A DNA stretch of 64,000 bases from Hydrogenophilales bacterium 16-61-112 (GTDB lineage Bacteria; Pseudomonadota; Gammaproteobacteria; Burkholderiales; Thiobacillaceae), in the NCBI GenBank assembly GCA_002257045.1, contig NCHD01000017.1, positions 17,433 through 81,432 on the forward strand, given 5' to 3'. A program made the translations under genes and the position numbers. Shown piece after piece: positions 1 to 8,594 of the stretch. A model generated the notes under the pieces. It did no database searches. It had not been told where the DNA came from and was given only the letters and a program-made list of their open reading frames with translations. Each line of letters starts with the position of its first letter. The stretch's first letter is position 1.

Positions 1-941
1 ACCCACAGGCTGGCAAACATGAAAGTCGCAATGATGAGGCCGACGATACCGAGCGACAACCCAATCGGAATTTTGTAGAAATCGACGATCAGCATCTTGG
101 TACCGACAAACACGAGCACCAACGCCAGGCCATATTTGAGCAAATGGAAGCGTTCGGCCATGCCGGCCAGCATGAAATACATCGCGCGCAGGCCCAGGAT
201 GGCAAAAATGTTCGACGTGAACACGATGAAGGGATCGGTGGTGATGGCGAAAATCGCCGGGATCGAGTCGACCGCAAAGATCAGGTCAGACAGTTCGATC
301 ATGATCAGCACCAGGAACAGCGGCGTAAACACCCGCACGCCGTTCTCGATCACCCAGAACTTTTCGCCGCGATAGTCAGGCGTCAGCGGCAAGTGGCGCT
401 TGAACCAGTTGAGCAGCGGATTCTTGCTCATGTCGGGCTCGGCCTCGGCTGCCATCAGCATCTTGATGCCGGTGATGACCAGGAAGGCGCCGAACAGATA
501 GAGAATCCAGTGGAACTCCTGCACCAGCCACGCCCCGGCACCAATCACCACGGCCCGCATCACGATCGCGCCGATCACGCCATAAATCAGCACGCGCCGC
601 TGGTATTCCGCCGGCACCGCAAAAAAACTGAAGATCATGAGGAAGACAAAGATATTGTCGACCGCAAGCGATTTCTCGATCAGGTAGCCGGTCAAAAACT
701 CCATCGCCTTGACGTCGGCGATCTCGGCGCCGTATGCGCCTTTGAGGTGCCACCACAAGCCCAGATTGAACAGCATCGCCAGTCCGAACCACACGAACGA
801 CCAGGTTGCGGCCTCCTTGAAGCTGACCTTGTGCGCCTTGTTGCCGCCGACCAGGAACAGGTCGATGGCCAGCATCACCAGTACAAAAACAATGAACGCG
901 CCCCACATCCAGGGCTCGCCGATATGCAGGGTCGCTTCCAT
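1..941 (-). CDS. TerC family integral membrane protein, 3' end beyond window
   Basis: Reading leftward from an ATG at 941, one open frame runs off the left edge after about 313 codons, close to the family's usual 320-350 residues, so little is missing. The protein is strongly hydrophobic with some eight or nine membrane segments. The TerC hallmark is visible: acidic residues inside membrane helices, in the stretches SLAVDNIFVF and ELSDLIFAVDSIPA. The family (TerC/Alx) sits in the inner membrane and is linked to manganese and other metal export, alkaline response or tellurium resistance. The specific substrate cannot be read here. htpX ends 26 bp upstream on the same strand, so co-transcription is possible. 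The family is clear, the function is not. Confidence 0.9.
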   Translation of the reverse strand, partial: MEATLHIGEPWMWGAFIVFVLVMLAIDLFLVGGNKAHKVSFKEAATWSFVWFGLAMLFNLGLWWHLKGAYGAEIADVKAMEFLTGYLIEKSLAVDNIFVFLMIFSFFAVPAEYQRRVLIYGVIGAIVMRAVVIGAGAWLVQEFHWILYLFGAFLVITGIKMLMAAEAEPDMSKNPLLNWFKRHLPLTPDYRGEKFWVIENGVRVFTPLFLVLIMIELSDLIFAVDSIPAIFAITTDPFIVFTSNIFAILGLRAMYFMLAGMAERFHLLKYGLALVLVFVGTKMLIVDFYKIPIGLSLGIVGLIIATFMFASLW

Positions 942-967
942 GTTTTTCTCTCAGCTCAGGTTAGGGT

Positions 968-1840
968 TTACTGCACTGCGCGCAAGGCGGCGATCCGTTC
1001 TTCCAGCGGCGGGTGCGTCATGAACAGGCGCTTGAGGCCGCTGGCGCCGCCGCCAGCAATACCGAAGGCGGCCATTTTTTCCGGCAACGGCGCCGGGTGC
1101 AGGCTGCCCAGGCGCTGCAGTGCGCCGATCATGTTGTCCTTGCCGGCCAGGCTGGCACCGCCGCGATCGGCGCGGAATTCACGCTGGCGCGAAAACCACA
1201 TGACGATGATCGAGGCCAGCGCACCCAGCACCAGTTGAGCGATGATCGTCGTGATCATGAAACCGATGCCATGGCCGTTTTCGTTCTTGAACACGAGCCG
1301 GTCAACCGTGCTGCCGATGACGCGCGAAAAGAAGATGACGAAGGTGTTGACCACGCCCTGTATCAGCGTCAGCGTCACCATGTCGCCGTTGGCGACGTGG
1401 GCAATTTCATGGCCGATCACGGCTTCAGCTTCTTCGCGCGTCATCGCCTGCAGCAAGCCGGACGACACGGCGACCAGCGCATTATTCTTGTTCATGCCGG
1501 TGGCGAAGGCGTTGGCCTCGGGCGTGTCGAAAATTCCGACTTCGGGCATGCCGATTCCGGCGTCCGCCGCATATTTCTTCACGGTCTCAACCAGCCAGAA
1601 CTCGGTTGAATTCGACGGTGTATCAATCACACGCACGCCCATCGATTTCTTCGCCATCCATTTGGAGATCGCCAGCGAAATGAGCGAACCGCCAAAACCG
1701 AACAAGGCCGCGAAAACCAGCGCGTTCATGTTCAAGCCATAGCCTTCCAGGCTGGGGCTGATACCGAACACACTCATGGCGACAGACAGCACCAGCAGGA
1801 TGGCCATGTTGGTGGCGAGGAACAGAAAAATACGTTTCAT
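968..1840 (-). CDS. htpX: HtpX, membrane zinc metalloprotease (M48B)
   Basis: A 290-residue protein, matching the usual HtpX length. It starts [11 protein letters not shown] with two N-terminal membrane helices, then the HEIAH zinc site at residues 138-142, and a further pair of helices around residues 185-215. The family degrades misfolded inner-membrane proteins with FtsH. The start at 1840 is preferred over an in-frame ATG six codons upstream because AAGGAG lies 6 bases before it and the next residues match the family N-terminus. In many betaproteobacteria htpX lies near rsmB and fmt; here it is next to terC and divergent from nhaR. Confidence 0.96.
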   Translation of the reverse strand: MKRIFLFLATNMAILLVLSVAMSVFGISPSLEGYGLNMNALVFAALFGFGGSLISLAISKWMAKKSMGVRVIDTPSNSTEFWLVETVKKYAADAGIGMPEVGIFDTPEANAFATGMNKNNALVAVSSGLLQAMTREEAEAVIGHEIAHVANGDMVTLTLIQGVVNTFVIFFSRVIGSTVDRLVFKNENGHGIGFMITTIIAQLVLGALASIIVMWFSRQREFRADRGGASLAGKDNMIGALQRLGSLHPAPLPEKMAAFGIAGGGASGLKRLFMTHPPLEERIAALRAVQ

Positions 1841-1915
1841 GAAGTTCTCCTTGAACAAGGGGCAAAGCCTTTTGACGAACAGGCAACAGGATACAGACAG
1901 CCAATCAACAATTAA

Positions 1916-1954
1916 ATTCGATTTTTATACTGCTATTGTTCGGATTTATCGAAT
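1916..1954. promoter_or_regulatory. Inverted repeat in the htpX-nhaR divergent intergenic region
   Basis: The 138-bp space between the two divergent genes is AT-rich compared with its surroundings. It holds the arms ATTCGAT (1916-1922) and ATCGAAT (1948-1954), separated by 25 bases. Between them lies TATACT-like sequence that could be a -10 element. LysR-type regulators commonly bind imperfect dyads upstream of a divergent gene, so this is a plausible NhaR site. That is inference from position and symmetry only. Confidence 0.3.
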
Positions 1955-1978
1955 CGAGTTGAAACCGTAACCTGCACC

Positions 1979-2881
1979 ATGCTGAACTACAAACATCTGC
2001 ATTATTTCCGCACCGTCGCCAAAACCGGCGCGATCAACCGCGCCGCCGAGAAGCTGCATCTGACGCCGCAAACCCTGTCAGGTCAGATCAGTGCGTTTGA
2101 GACCCGGCTGGGGGTGGAGTTGTTCCGCCGCAGCGGACGCCGCCTGGAGCTGACCGATATCGGCCGCACCACGCTGGCCTATGCCGACGAAATTTTCCAC
2201 GTCGGCGCCGAACTCGAAGAAACCCTGCAAAACCGCGCGACCACCCCAGTGCACCCGTTTCGCGTCGGTATCGCCGATGTGGTGCCGAAAGCGATTGCCT
2301 ATCAGCTCCTTGCGCCGGCACTCACCCTGGCCGAGCCGGTCAAGCTGGTGTGCACCGAAGACCGGCTGGAGCAGCTGGCGGCGGAACTCTCGATCCACCG
2401 GCTTGACATGGTGCTGGCTGACCGGCCGTTACCGTCCAACATGGACATCAAGGGTTACAGCCATCCGCTCGGCGAATGCGGCATCGCCTTCCTCGCTGCT
2501 CGCAGCGTGGTCAAAAAACTGAAGCCGGGGTTTCCTGACGCCTTGCACGGCGCGCCGCTGCTGATACCTGGAGAAGACAGCGCCCTGCGCGTGCCGCTGT
2601 TGCGCTGGCTGGAAAAGAAAGGGGCGGCGCCGACCATCGTCGGTGAATTCGATGACAGCGCGTTGATGAGCGCCTTTGGCCAGGCGGGCGCAGGCATCTT
2701 CCCGGTGCCGCTGACCACCGCTCCAGCGGTAATGAAACAGTATCAGGTAATCGAACTGGGCCGGACGCTGGATATCCGCGAACGCTTCTTCGCCATTTCG
2801 GTGGAGCGCCGCCTGAGCCATCCGGCGGTGCTGGCGGTCAGCGAAGCGGCGCGGCTCAGCTTCGCGCCTGGCACCGTTTAA
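1979..2881 (+). CDS. nhaR: LysR-type transcriptional regulator, NhaR-like
   Basis: A 300-residue LysR protein. The winged helix-turn-helix fills residues 1-60 (LNYKHLHYFRTVAKTGAINR, then AAEKLHLTPQTLSGQI). The remainder is a periplasmic-binding-protein-like effector domain. The N-terminal wording is typical of NhaR, the sodium-responsive activator of the NhaA antiporter in Escherichia coli. No antiporter gene lies nearby, so the target may be different. It is transcribed divergently from htpX across an intergenic region containing a dyad, which may be its operator. Confidence 0.85.
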   Translation: MLNYKHLHYFRTVAKTGAINRAAEKLHLTPQTLSGQISAFETRLGVELFRRSGRRLELTDIGRTTLAYADEIFHVGAELEETLQNRATTPVHPFRVGIADVVPKAIAYQLLAPALTLAEPVKLVCTEDRLEQLAAELSIHRLDMVLADRPLPSNMDIKGYSHPLGECGIAFLAARSVVKKLKPGFPDALHGAPLLIPGEDSALRVPLLRWLEKKGAAPTIVGEFDDSALMSAFGQAGAGIFPVPLTTAPAVMKQYQVIELGRTLDIRERFFAISVERRLSHPAVLAVSEAARLSFAPGTV

Positions 2882-2884
2882 GAC

Positions 2885-3322
2885 TCACGGCAGCGCAGCA
2901 TCCATCCAGACAAGCGTTTCGACGGGCGTCATCACGCGGAACAGCGGAGCGCAGCGCCGGCGCAGCTTCAACACGGCGTGATCCTTGCTGACCAGCGCCT
3001 GCGCGCCGCTTGCCGCCGCCAGTTCAATGAACTTCTGGTCGTCCGGATCGCTGCAGCGCGGTAAACCCGTGACCGGTTCGCCCGCCGGAACCCGGCCGGA
3101 CAATTCGCGATATCGCGCAGCCAGCACGGCCTGCCGCCCGGCATCCAGCGCAAATTCCGGGTAGGCCAGTACGCGCAGCCATTCGCCGAAGGTGGCGTCC
3201 GTCACCCCGCAGCGCACCTGGCCGTTTTGCAGGGCCTGCAACAAGGCCCGCGTGGCCGGGTCGTCGAAATGCAGCAGATCGAGCACCACATTGGTGTCGA
3301 GCACCAGCAAGGGTTTATTCAA
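2885..3322 (-). CDS. PIN-domain protein, possible toxin-type RNase
   Basis: About 145 residues. The PIN pattern is present: an N-terminal LVLDTNVVLD with the first catalytic Asp, a middle acidic segment, then CSDPDDQKFIELA with clustered Asp residues, and LVSKDHAVLK near the end. PIN domains are Mg2+-dependent RNases, and this type is often labelled as the toxin of a toxin-antitoxin pair. No antitoxin-like small gene lies next to it. I place the start at a TTG at 3322 that overlaps the stop of the upstream thioredoxin gene, since upstream frames lie inside that gene. The overlap suggests translational coupling with thioredoxin. The 3' end is 4 bp from the end of convergent nhaR. Confidence 0.75.
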   Translation of the reverse strand: MNKPLLVLDTNVVLDLLHFDDPATRALLQALQNGQVRCGVTDATFGEWLRVLAYPEFALDAGRQAVLAARYRELSGRVPAGEPVTGLPRCSDPDDQKFIELAAASGAQALVSKDHAVLKLRRRCAPLFRVMTPVETLVWMDAALP

Positions 3323-3662
3323 TATCGAGGTGCTCGGCAATGAAGTCGCGCACCCAGTGTTCCGGGTGGGCGCTGGAAAAGCGCCCGACGATTTCACCCT
3401 TGTCGAACAACAGCACGGTAGGGAACCCACGCAGTTCATAGCGGCCGGCCAGCTTCATGTTCGCGCCCGCGTCCACTTCGACCTTGGCCATCAGCAGCTT
3501 GCCTGCGTAGTGTGCCATGACACGTTCCAGCACCGGCGTCAGCGCACGGCAGGGCGGGCACCAGTCGGCCCAAAAGTCGACCAGAACGGGCTGCGTATGC
3601 GAAGCCTCGATGACGTCGCGTTCAAACTGTTCGAGGTGGGTATCAAAAATCAGGTCTGCCAT
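3315..3662 (-). CDS. Thioredoxin
   Basis: A 115-residue cytosolic thioredoxin with the active site WCPPC (Cys35 and Cys38) after the strand PVLVDFWADW, and the conserved cis-proline loop GFPTVLLFDKG. WCPPC differs from the classical WCGPC and is expected to shift the redox potential. It reduces disulfides in client proteins using thioredoxin reductase. Its stop overlaps the start of the downstream PIN gene. It is divergent from a hypothetical gene starting at 3744, so promoters for both should lie in 3663-3743. Confidence 0.92.
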   Translation of the reverse strand: MADLIFDTHLEQFERDVIEASHTQPVLVDFWADWCPPCRALTPVLERVMAHYAGKLLMAKVEVDAGANMKLAGRYELRGFPTVLLFDKGEIVGRFSSAHPEHWVRDFIAEHLDIE

Positions 3663-3743
3663 GGATCGGTCTTTCAGAAGGTGCCACCATTTTGCCTCAA
3701 ACCCGGTCTCCCAAAATGTCGCCTGGCCTGCTAACGTTGCATC

Positions 3744-4151
3744 ATGGAAGAACGCTTTTATCGCGAGCAGGAAATCGCACGATTACCCGACTTTCTGCCC
3801 GCTTCTATTTATAACCTCGCGCATACCCTGCTCGCGCGTTCGGGGAACTGCCTGTTCGTGCCGATCCGTTCGATGCAGTACATGGCGGTCCTCGATACCG
3901 ACGAGTTCATTTTCGTCGACAGCCAGAACAAGGCCTGGGTGGAGCTGGCCTGGCAGCATTTCCGGCCGCAGGCCCGAACCGCGCTTGACGAACGCGTACC
4001 GTTCGAGCAGGTGCATTACCTGCCGCAAGCGGCTGACACGATGAAGCGCCTGCCGGGCGAGTTTCATCAGGCCTTGCTCCTCCTCGCGCAACGCAATAAA
4101 CCAGTCACCCCCGCCACCCTGCTCACACTCCACGGCAAGACCGAAACCTAA
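3744..4151 (+). CDS. Conserved hypothetical protein, 135 residues
   Basis: I do not recognise a characterised family. The protein is soluble with no signal peptide or membrane segment, is rich in aromatic residues, and has a central beta-rich stretch (CLFVPIRSMQYMAVLDTDEF, then IFVDSQ). Codon use resembles its neighbours and the frame is uninterrupted, which supports a real gene. It stands alone, divergent from thioredoxin and about 80 bp upstream of the first SulP gene, with which it might be co-transcribed. Confidence 0.65.
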   Translation: MEERFYREQEIARLPDFLPASIYNLAHTLLARSGNCLFVPIRSMQYMAVLDTDEFIFVDSQNKAWVELAWQHFRPQARTALDERVPFEQVHYLPQAADTMKRLPGEFHQALLLLAQRNKPVTPATLLTLHGKTET

Positions 4152-4231
4152 GCGGGAACAGGCTGAAACGGGCTTTGCGGGCGCCTGGCGCTCTGGGTCA
4201 TCAGTCACGAATGCATTAAAATACCCGCACT

Positions 4232-6034
4232 ATGTCCAATACCCTTGCCAAATTCGCCCAGGTTTGCCCGCTCTGGGTCTACAAGCTTTTTCCCTTTTTA
4301 CGCTGGTGGCCGACAGTCGATGCCGGCACGGCGCGCACCGATGCGATGGCCGGCCTCACCGGCGCGCTCATCGTGCTGCCGCAGGGGGTCGCCTTTGCGA
4401 CCATCGCCGGCCTGCCGCCGGAATACGGCCTCTACGCGGCCATGGTACCCGCCATCATCGGCGCGCTATGGGGATCGTCCTGGCATCTGGTATCCGGCCC
4501 CACCACCGCGATTTCCATCGCTGTATTTGCTTCGGTCAGCCCCTTCGCCACGCCCGGCTCGCCCGAATTCATCAGCATGGTGTTGACCCTGACCTTCATG
4601 GCCGGGGTGTTCCAGCTCATCCTCGGGCTGGCGCGCATGGGGGTACTGGTCAATTTCATTTCCCACACCGTGGTGATCGGTTTTACAGCAGGCGCAGCGA
4701 TGCTGATTGCCGGCAGCCAGATCAAAAACTTCTTCGGCCTGGCCATTCCACGCGGCACGCCCTTCTTCGAAACCCTATCCCTGTTCGGCCATCACATTGG
4801 CGACATCGACCCCTATGTCACGGCGGTGGCCGCCACCACGCTGATCTCGGGCATTCTTGTCAAGCGTTTCTTCCCCAAGTTTCCCTACATGATCGCCGCC
4901 ATGCTGGTGGGCAGCTTTCTGGCGCTGTTCCTGAACAATCATTACGGTGTAGACGTCACCCACATCAAGACCGTAGGCGCGCTGCCCGCAGGCCTGCCGC
5001 CCTTATCGGCGCCAGACCTTTCTTTTGACGCGCTACAGCAAATGCTGTTCCCTGCGCTCATCATCACCATGCTGGCGCTGACCGAGGCCGTCTCGATCTC
5101 GCGCGCCATCGCCACCAAATCAGGCCAGCACATCGACGGCAACCAGGAATTCGTCGGCCAGGGCCTGTCGAACCTGGTCGGCAGTTTCTTCTCCAGCTAC
5201 GCCTCCAGCGGCTCGTTCAACCGGAGTGGCGTCAACTACGCCGCCGGCGCGCGCACCCCTTTAGCGGCCGTATTCGCCTCGCTATTCCTGGTGGTGATCC
5301 TGCTGCTGGTGGCGCCGCTCGCGGCCTACCTGCCGAATGCAGCGATGGCCGGCATCCTGTTCCTGGTGGCCTGGGGCCTGATCGATTTCCACCACATCAG
5401 TCTGCTGCCCAAAATCAACAAGCAGGAAACCATTGTGCTGTGGGTCACGCTGATCGGCACCCTGATCGATCTGGAAAAAGGCATTTTCTTCGGCATTGCA
5501 CTGTCGCTGATTTTCTACCTGTACCGCACCTCGCGGCCCGTGCTGGAGCCGGTGCTGCCCGACCCCGATCCGACCAACCACCACTATGGTCCGCTTGAGG
5601 GGCGCAAAGAATGTCCGCAGGTCAAGATGATGCGGCTCCACGGCTCGATCTTCTTCGGCGCGGTCGCGCATTTGCAACAGCAATTGCAGGTGCTGGAAGA
5701 AAACGAACCCGAACGCAAGCACCTGGTGATCATGGCCAGCGGCATCAATTTCGTCGACCTGGCCGGCGCAGAGTTTCTGGCCGAGGCAGCACGCCAGCGC
5801 CGCAAGATCGGGGGCAAACTGTATTTCTACCGCATGAAGGACAGCATCCATGAAACCCTGAAACGCGGACACTTCATGGACGACATCGGCGAGGAAAACC
5901 TGTTCCCGGCGAAGATCCGCCCGATGTCGGTCATTTATGCCAATCTCGACAACGAGATTTGCCGCAACTGCCCGGTGCGCGCCTTCCCCGTCTGTCAAAC
6001 CCATCTCCCCAATGGCGAGGCCCGCACATCATGA
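4232..6034 (+). CDS. SulP-family anion transporter with STAS domain and Cys-rich tail
   Basis: A 600-residue inner-membrane protein. The SulP core (about residues 30-430) contains the family signature around PPEYGLYAAMVP and SGPTTAISIAVF. A cytosolic STAS domain follows (about 460-570; HGSIFFGAVAHLQQQL, then LVIMASGINFVDLAGAE). SulP proteins carry sulfate or bicarbonate. The last 24 residues form an unusual tail with C577, C580, C588 and H591 (CX2CX7CX2H), suggestive of metal or redox binding. The stop overlaps the start of the gamma-carbonic anhydrase gene (ATGA), and a second SulP gene follows. This context favours bicarbonate, but sulfate cannot be excluded in a sulfur oxidiser. Confidence 0.93.
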   Translation: MSNTLAKFAQVCPLWVYKLFPFLRWWPTVDAGTARTDAMAGLTGALIVLPQGVAFATIAGLPPEYGLYAAMVPAIIGALWGSSWHLVSGPTTAISIAVFASVSPFATPGSPEFISMVLTLTFMAGVFQLILGLARMGVLVNFISHTVVIGFTAGAAMLIAGSQIKNFFGLAIPRGTPFFETLSLFGHHIGDIDPYVTAVAATTLISGILVKRFFPKFPYMIAAMLVGSFLALFLNNHYGVDVTHIKTVGALPAGLPPLSAPDLSFDALQQMLFPALIITMLALTEAVSISRAIATKSGQHIDGNQEFVGQGLSNLVGSFFSSYASSGSFNRSGVNYAAGARTPLAAVFASLFLVVILLLVAPLAAYLPNAAMAGILFLVAWGLIDFHHISLLPKINKQETIVLWVTLIGTLIDLEKGIFFGIALSLIFYLYRTSRPVLEPVLPDPDPTNHHYGPLEGRKECPQVKMMRLHGSIFFGAVAHLQQQLQVLEENEPERKHLVIMASGINFVDLAGAEFLAEAARQRRKIGGKLYFYRMKDSIHETLKRGHFMDDIGEENLFPAKIRPMSVIYANLDNEICRNCPVRAFPVCQTHLPNGEARTS

Positions 6035-6591
6035 TCCGTCGCAATCCTTCCGGTGATCTTCCCGTCGTTCACGACAGCGCCTTCGTCGATCCCACTGCCA
6101 TCCTCTGCGGCAAGGTCATCGTTGAAGAAAATGTGTTCATCGGCCCCTATGCCGTCATTCGCGCCGACGAAGTCGACGAAAACGGCGAAATGGAAGCCAT
6201 CGTCATCAGCGCCAACTCCAACATCCAGGACGGCGTGGTGATTCATTGCAAGGCCGGGGGCGGCGTCACCATCGGCCGGGGTTCTTCGATCGCGCACCGC
6301 TCGATCGTGCACGGCCCCTGCACGGTGGGCGACAACGTGTTCATAGGCTTCAACTCGGTGCTGTTCAACTGTGTGGTCGGCGCGGGCTCGGTGGTGCGCC
6401 ACAACTCGGTCGTCGAAGGCTGCGAAGTACCACCAGGCTTTTACATTCCCTCCACCGCGAACATTCATTCCAACGAGGAACTGGCCGGGATCGAGCGCGT
6501 GACGCTGGATGCCAGCGGGTTCTCGGAAAGCGTGGCACAAGCCAACAGCGAGTTGGTCAAAGGCTACAAGCGCATTCGCAACGAGTTTTAA
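6031..6591 (+). CDS. Gamma-class carbonic anhydrase-like hexapeptide protein
   Basis: A 186-residue left-handed beta-helix protein made of hexapeptide repeats, as in the Cam/CamH/YrdA and CcmM N-terminal families. Candidate zinc ligands are H72 (VVIHCK), H89 and H94 (AHRSIVHG); the last two have the five-residue spacing typical of the family. Such enzymes interconvert CO2 and bicarbonate as trimers. The start is fixed by the ATGA overlap with the upstream SulP gene. The next SulP gene begins 9 bp after its stop. The arrangement points to a link between transported anion and CO2/bicarbonate exchange. Activity is not guaranteed, since many YrdA-type relatives are inactive in vitro. Confidence 0.9.
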   Translation: MIRRNPSGDLPVVHDSAFVDPTAILCGKVIVEENVFIGPYAVIRADEVDENGEMEAIVISANSNIQDGVVIHCKAGGGVTIGRGSSIAHRSIVHGPCTVGDNVFIGFNSVLFNCVVGAGSVVRHNSVVEGCEVPPGFYIPSTANIHSNEELAGIERVTLDASGFSESVAQANSELVKGYKRIRNEF

Positions 6592-6600
6592 CAAACCGGA

Positions 6601-8262
6601 ATGATCGCCTCACTGGAGTCCTGGCGTGCCGGGTTGTTCCATCGGCGTCACTTCATGCGCAATCTCGGTGCCGGCCTCGTGGTCGGCGTGGTGGCGCTGC
6701 CGTTGGCGATGGCGTTTGCGATCGCCAGCGGCGCCCGCCCGGAGCAGGGCATCTACACCGGCATCGTCGCCGGCGTGCTGGCCGCGCTGTTCGGCAGTTC
6801 GAGGGTGTCGGTCAGCGGACCGACCGGCGCCTTCATCGTGATTCTGGCCGGCATCACCACCCAGTACGGCATCGACGGTCTGCAAATCGCCAGCCTGATG
6901 GCGGGCCTGATCCTGCTGGCGATGGGCCTGGTCAAGCTGGGCGGCATCATCCGCTTCATCCCCACCCCGGTGATTACCGGCTTCACAGCCGGCATCGCGG
7001 TCATCATCTTCGTCGGGCAATGGAAGGATTTTTTCGGCCTGCAGCCCGCAGCCTCCGGCCCGCATTTTCATGAAAAGCTGATGTCGCTGCTCGAGGCCAT
7101 GCCGGGCCTCGATCTGCCGACCACGCTGCTCGCCGTCGGCGCGCTCGCCATCGTCGTGATTTCACCGCGCCTCACCCGGCGCATTCCGAGCCCGCTGATC
7201 GCGATGCTCGCCGTCACGCTGGCGCATGCTTACTGGCAGTTCGACGGCGTCGCCACCATCGGCAGCGCATTCGGCGGCATCCCCGGCGGCCTGCCCGAAC
7301 CACACCTGCCGCAGGTCACGTTCGCGCGCGTCCTGGAACTGCTCGGCCCCGCCTTCACCATCGCCATGCTGGGCGCAATCGAATCGCTGCTGTGCGCAGT
7401 GGTCGCCGACGGCATGATCGGCACCCGCCACAACCCCAACCAGGAACTGGTTGGCCAGGGTATCGCCAATATCGCCGCGCCCCTGTTCGGTGGATTCGCA
7501 TCGACCGGCGCCATCGCGCGCACCGCCACCAACATCCGCAACGGTGGCAACAGTCCGCTCGCCAGCATCGTCCACGCACTGGTGCTGCTCGCGGTAATCG
7601 TTGCGCTGGCGCCGCTTGCAGCGCACATCCCGCTCGCCGCGCTGGCCGCGATCCTGTTCGTGGTGGCGTGGAACATGAGCGAGGCACGCCATTTCACCGA
7701 CCTGCTGCGCCATGCGCCGCTCAACGACAAGGTGCTGCTGCTGATCACCTTCCTGCTCACGGTGTTCGCCGACCTGGTGATCGCGGTCAATGTCGGCGTG
7801 CTGCTGGCTGCGCTGCTGTTCATGAAGCGGATGAGCGAAACCGTGCAGATCGAGAGCGAAAGCGAGGCCAGCCTGGCCGCGCTGTGTCCGGTCGGCGTGC
7901 CGCCCGGAGTGCAGATCTATTCCATCGACGGCCCGTTGTTCTTCGGCGCCGCCGCCACCTTTGAGCGCACTCTGGCGGGGCTGCATGACCAGGCACGTGT
8001 GGTGATTTTCAGGCTGGGACGGGTGCCGTTCGCCGACGCCACCGCCATGCATGCGCTGGCCGACGTAGTGCGCCACTTTCAGCAGCGCGCCATCCGCGTG
8101 CGCGTATGCGAGGCGAATCCGCGGCTGGCGCACAAGCTCAAGGCATTCGGGCTGATGGACACGCTCGGTCAGCAGGATGCCTCGGTCAGCGTGCTTGATG
8201 TGCTGGCGGACATGGCGGACTCGCCGGCTGCGGCAGATGCCGCCTTTGCACATATCCCGTGA
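6601..8262 (+). CDS. SulP-family anion transporter (second copy)
   Basis: A 553-residue SulP transporter distinct from the first. It has about ten to twelve membrane helices (residues 20-400; signature SGARPEQGIYTGIVAG and VSGPTGAFIVILAG) and a C-terminal STAS domain (about 435-535). It lacks the Cys-rich tail of the first copy. Its start lies 9 bp after the carbonic anhydrase stop, so the three genes form one operon. Some SulP proteins (BicA type) are sodium-dependent bicarbonate importers and others carry sulfate; sequence alone does not decide here. No terminator-like hairpin was obvious immediately downstream. Confidence 0.93.
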   Translation: MIASLESWRAGLFHRRHFMRNLGAGLVVGVVALPLAMAFAIASGARPEQGIYTGIVAGVLAALFGSSRVSVSGPTGAFIVILAGITTQYGIDGLQIASLMAGLILLAMGLVKLGGIIRFIPTPVITGFTAGIAVIIFVGQWKDFFGLQPAASGPHFHEKLMSLLEAMPGLDLPTTLLAVGALAIVVISPRLTRRIPSPLIAMLAVTLAHAYWQFDGVATIGSAFGGIPGGLPEPHLPQVTFARVLELLGPAFTIAMLGAIESLLCAVVADGMIGTRHNPNQELVGQGIANIAAPLFGGFASTGAIARTATNIRNGGNSPLASIVHALVLLAVIVALAPLAAHIPLAALAAILFVVAWNMSEARHFTDLLRHAPLNDKVLLLITFLLTVFADLVIAVNVGVLLAALLFMKRMSETVQIESESEASLAALCPVGVPPGVQIYSIDGPLFFGAAATFERTLAGLHDQARVVIFRLGRVPFADATAMHALADVVRHFQQRAIRVRVCEANPRLAHKLKAFGLMDTLGQQDASVSVLDVLADMADSPAAADAAFAHIP

Positions 8263-8348
8263 AGACGCCCCGACCGCCTCGCGCGGGGACGTTCCCCGCA
8301 ACAAGTCGCCATCCCTGAAGCGTTCACACCGACAGGGACCAGCCCGCT

Positions 8349-8594
8349 CTAATCCTTGGCTTTGGGTTTTCTACCAGGGCTGGCAGCCGGGGTATAACCC
8401 GCGATCCGGCACAACATGCCTTCACACTTCTTGCCCTTGATAAAGCGTGTGGAGTGGCACATGATGACGTCACCCTTCTTCGACAGCTCGGTCAGATAAA
8501 GCCGCACCTCTGCCAGCGGGATGCGTGTCGCAGCGGCGATTTCGGTATCGAGCTGCTCACCGCGATCTTTCATGTATTTCAAAATTGCCTGCAT
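8349..8594 (-). CDS. Small winged-helix DNA-binding protein
   Basis: An 81-residue protein. Residues 1-50 have the pattern of a compact winged helix: a helix (ILKYMKDRGEQLDTEIAAAT), a recognition-like helix (PLAEVRLYLTELSKKG) and a wing (DVIMCHSTRFIKG). A basic tail follows (PGRKPKAKD). This resembles FeoC- or FaeA-like small regulators, but no feo genes are near. Two cysteines in the wing region (KKCEGMLCRI) could bind metal. It is convergent with the SulP operon. The specific role is unknown. Confidence 0.7.
   Translation of the reverse strand: MQAILKYMKDRGEQLDTEIAAATRIPLAEVRLYLTELSKKGDVIMCHSTRFIKGKKCEGMLCRIAGYTPAASPGRKPKAKD

Noticed and set aside
144..1238. Long plus-strand frame across terC and htpX
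   Set aside because: It spans two real minus-strand genes and has no coherent protein features.
2885..3322. PIN gene as half of a complete toxin-antitoxin module
   Set aside because: No antitoxin-sized gene is adjacent; the overlapping neighbour is a clear thioredoxin.
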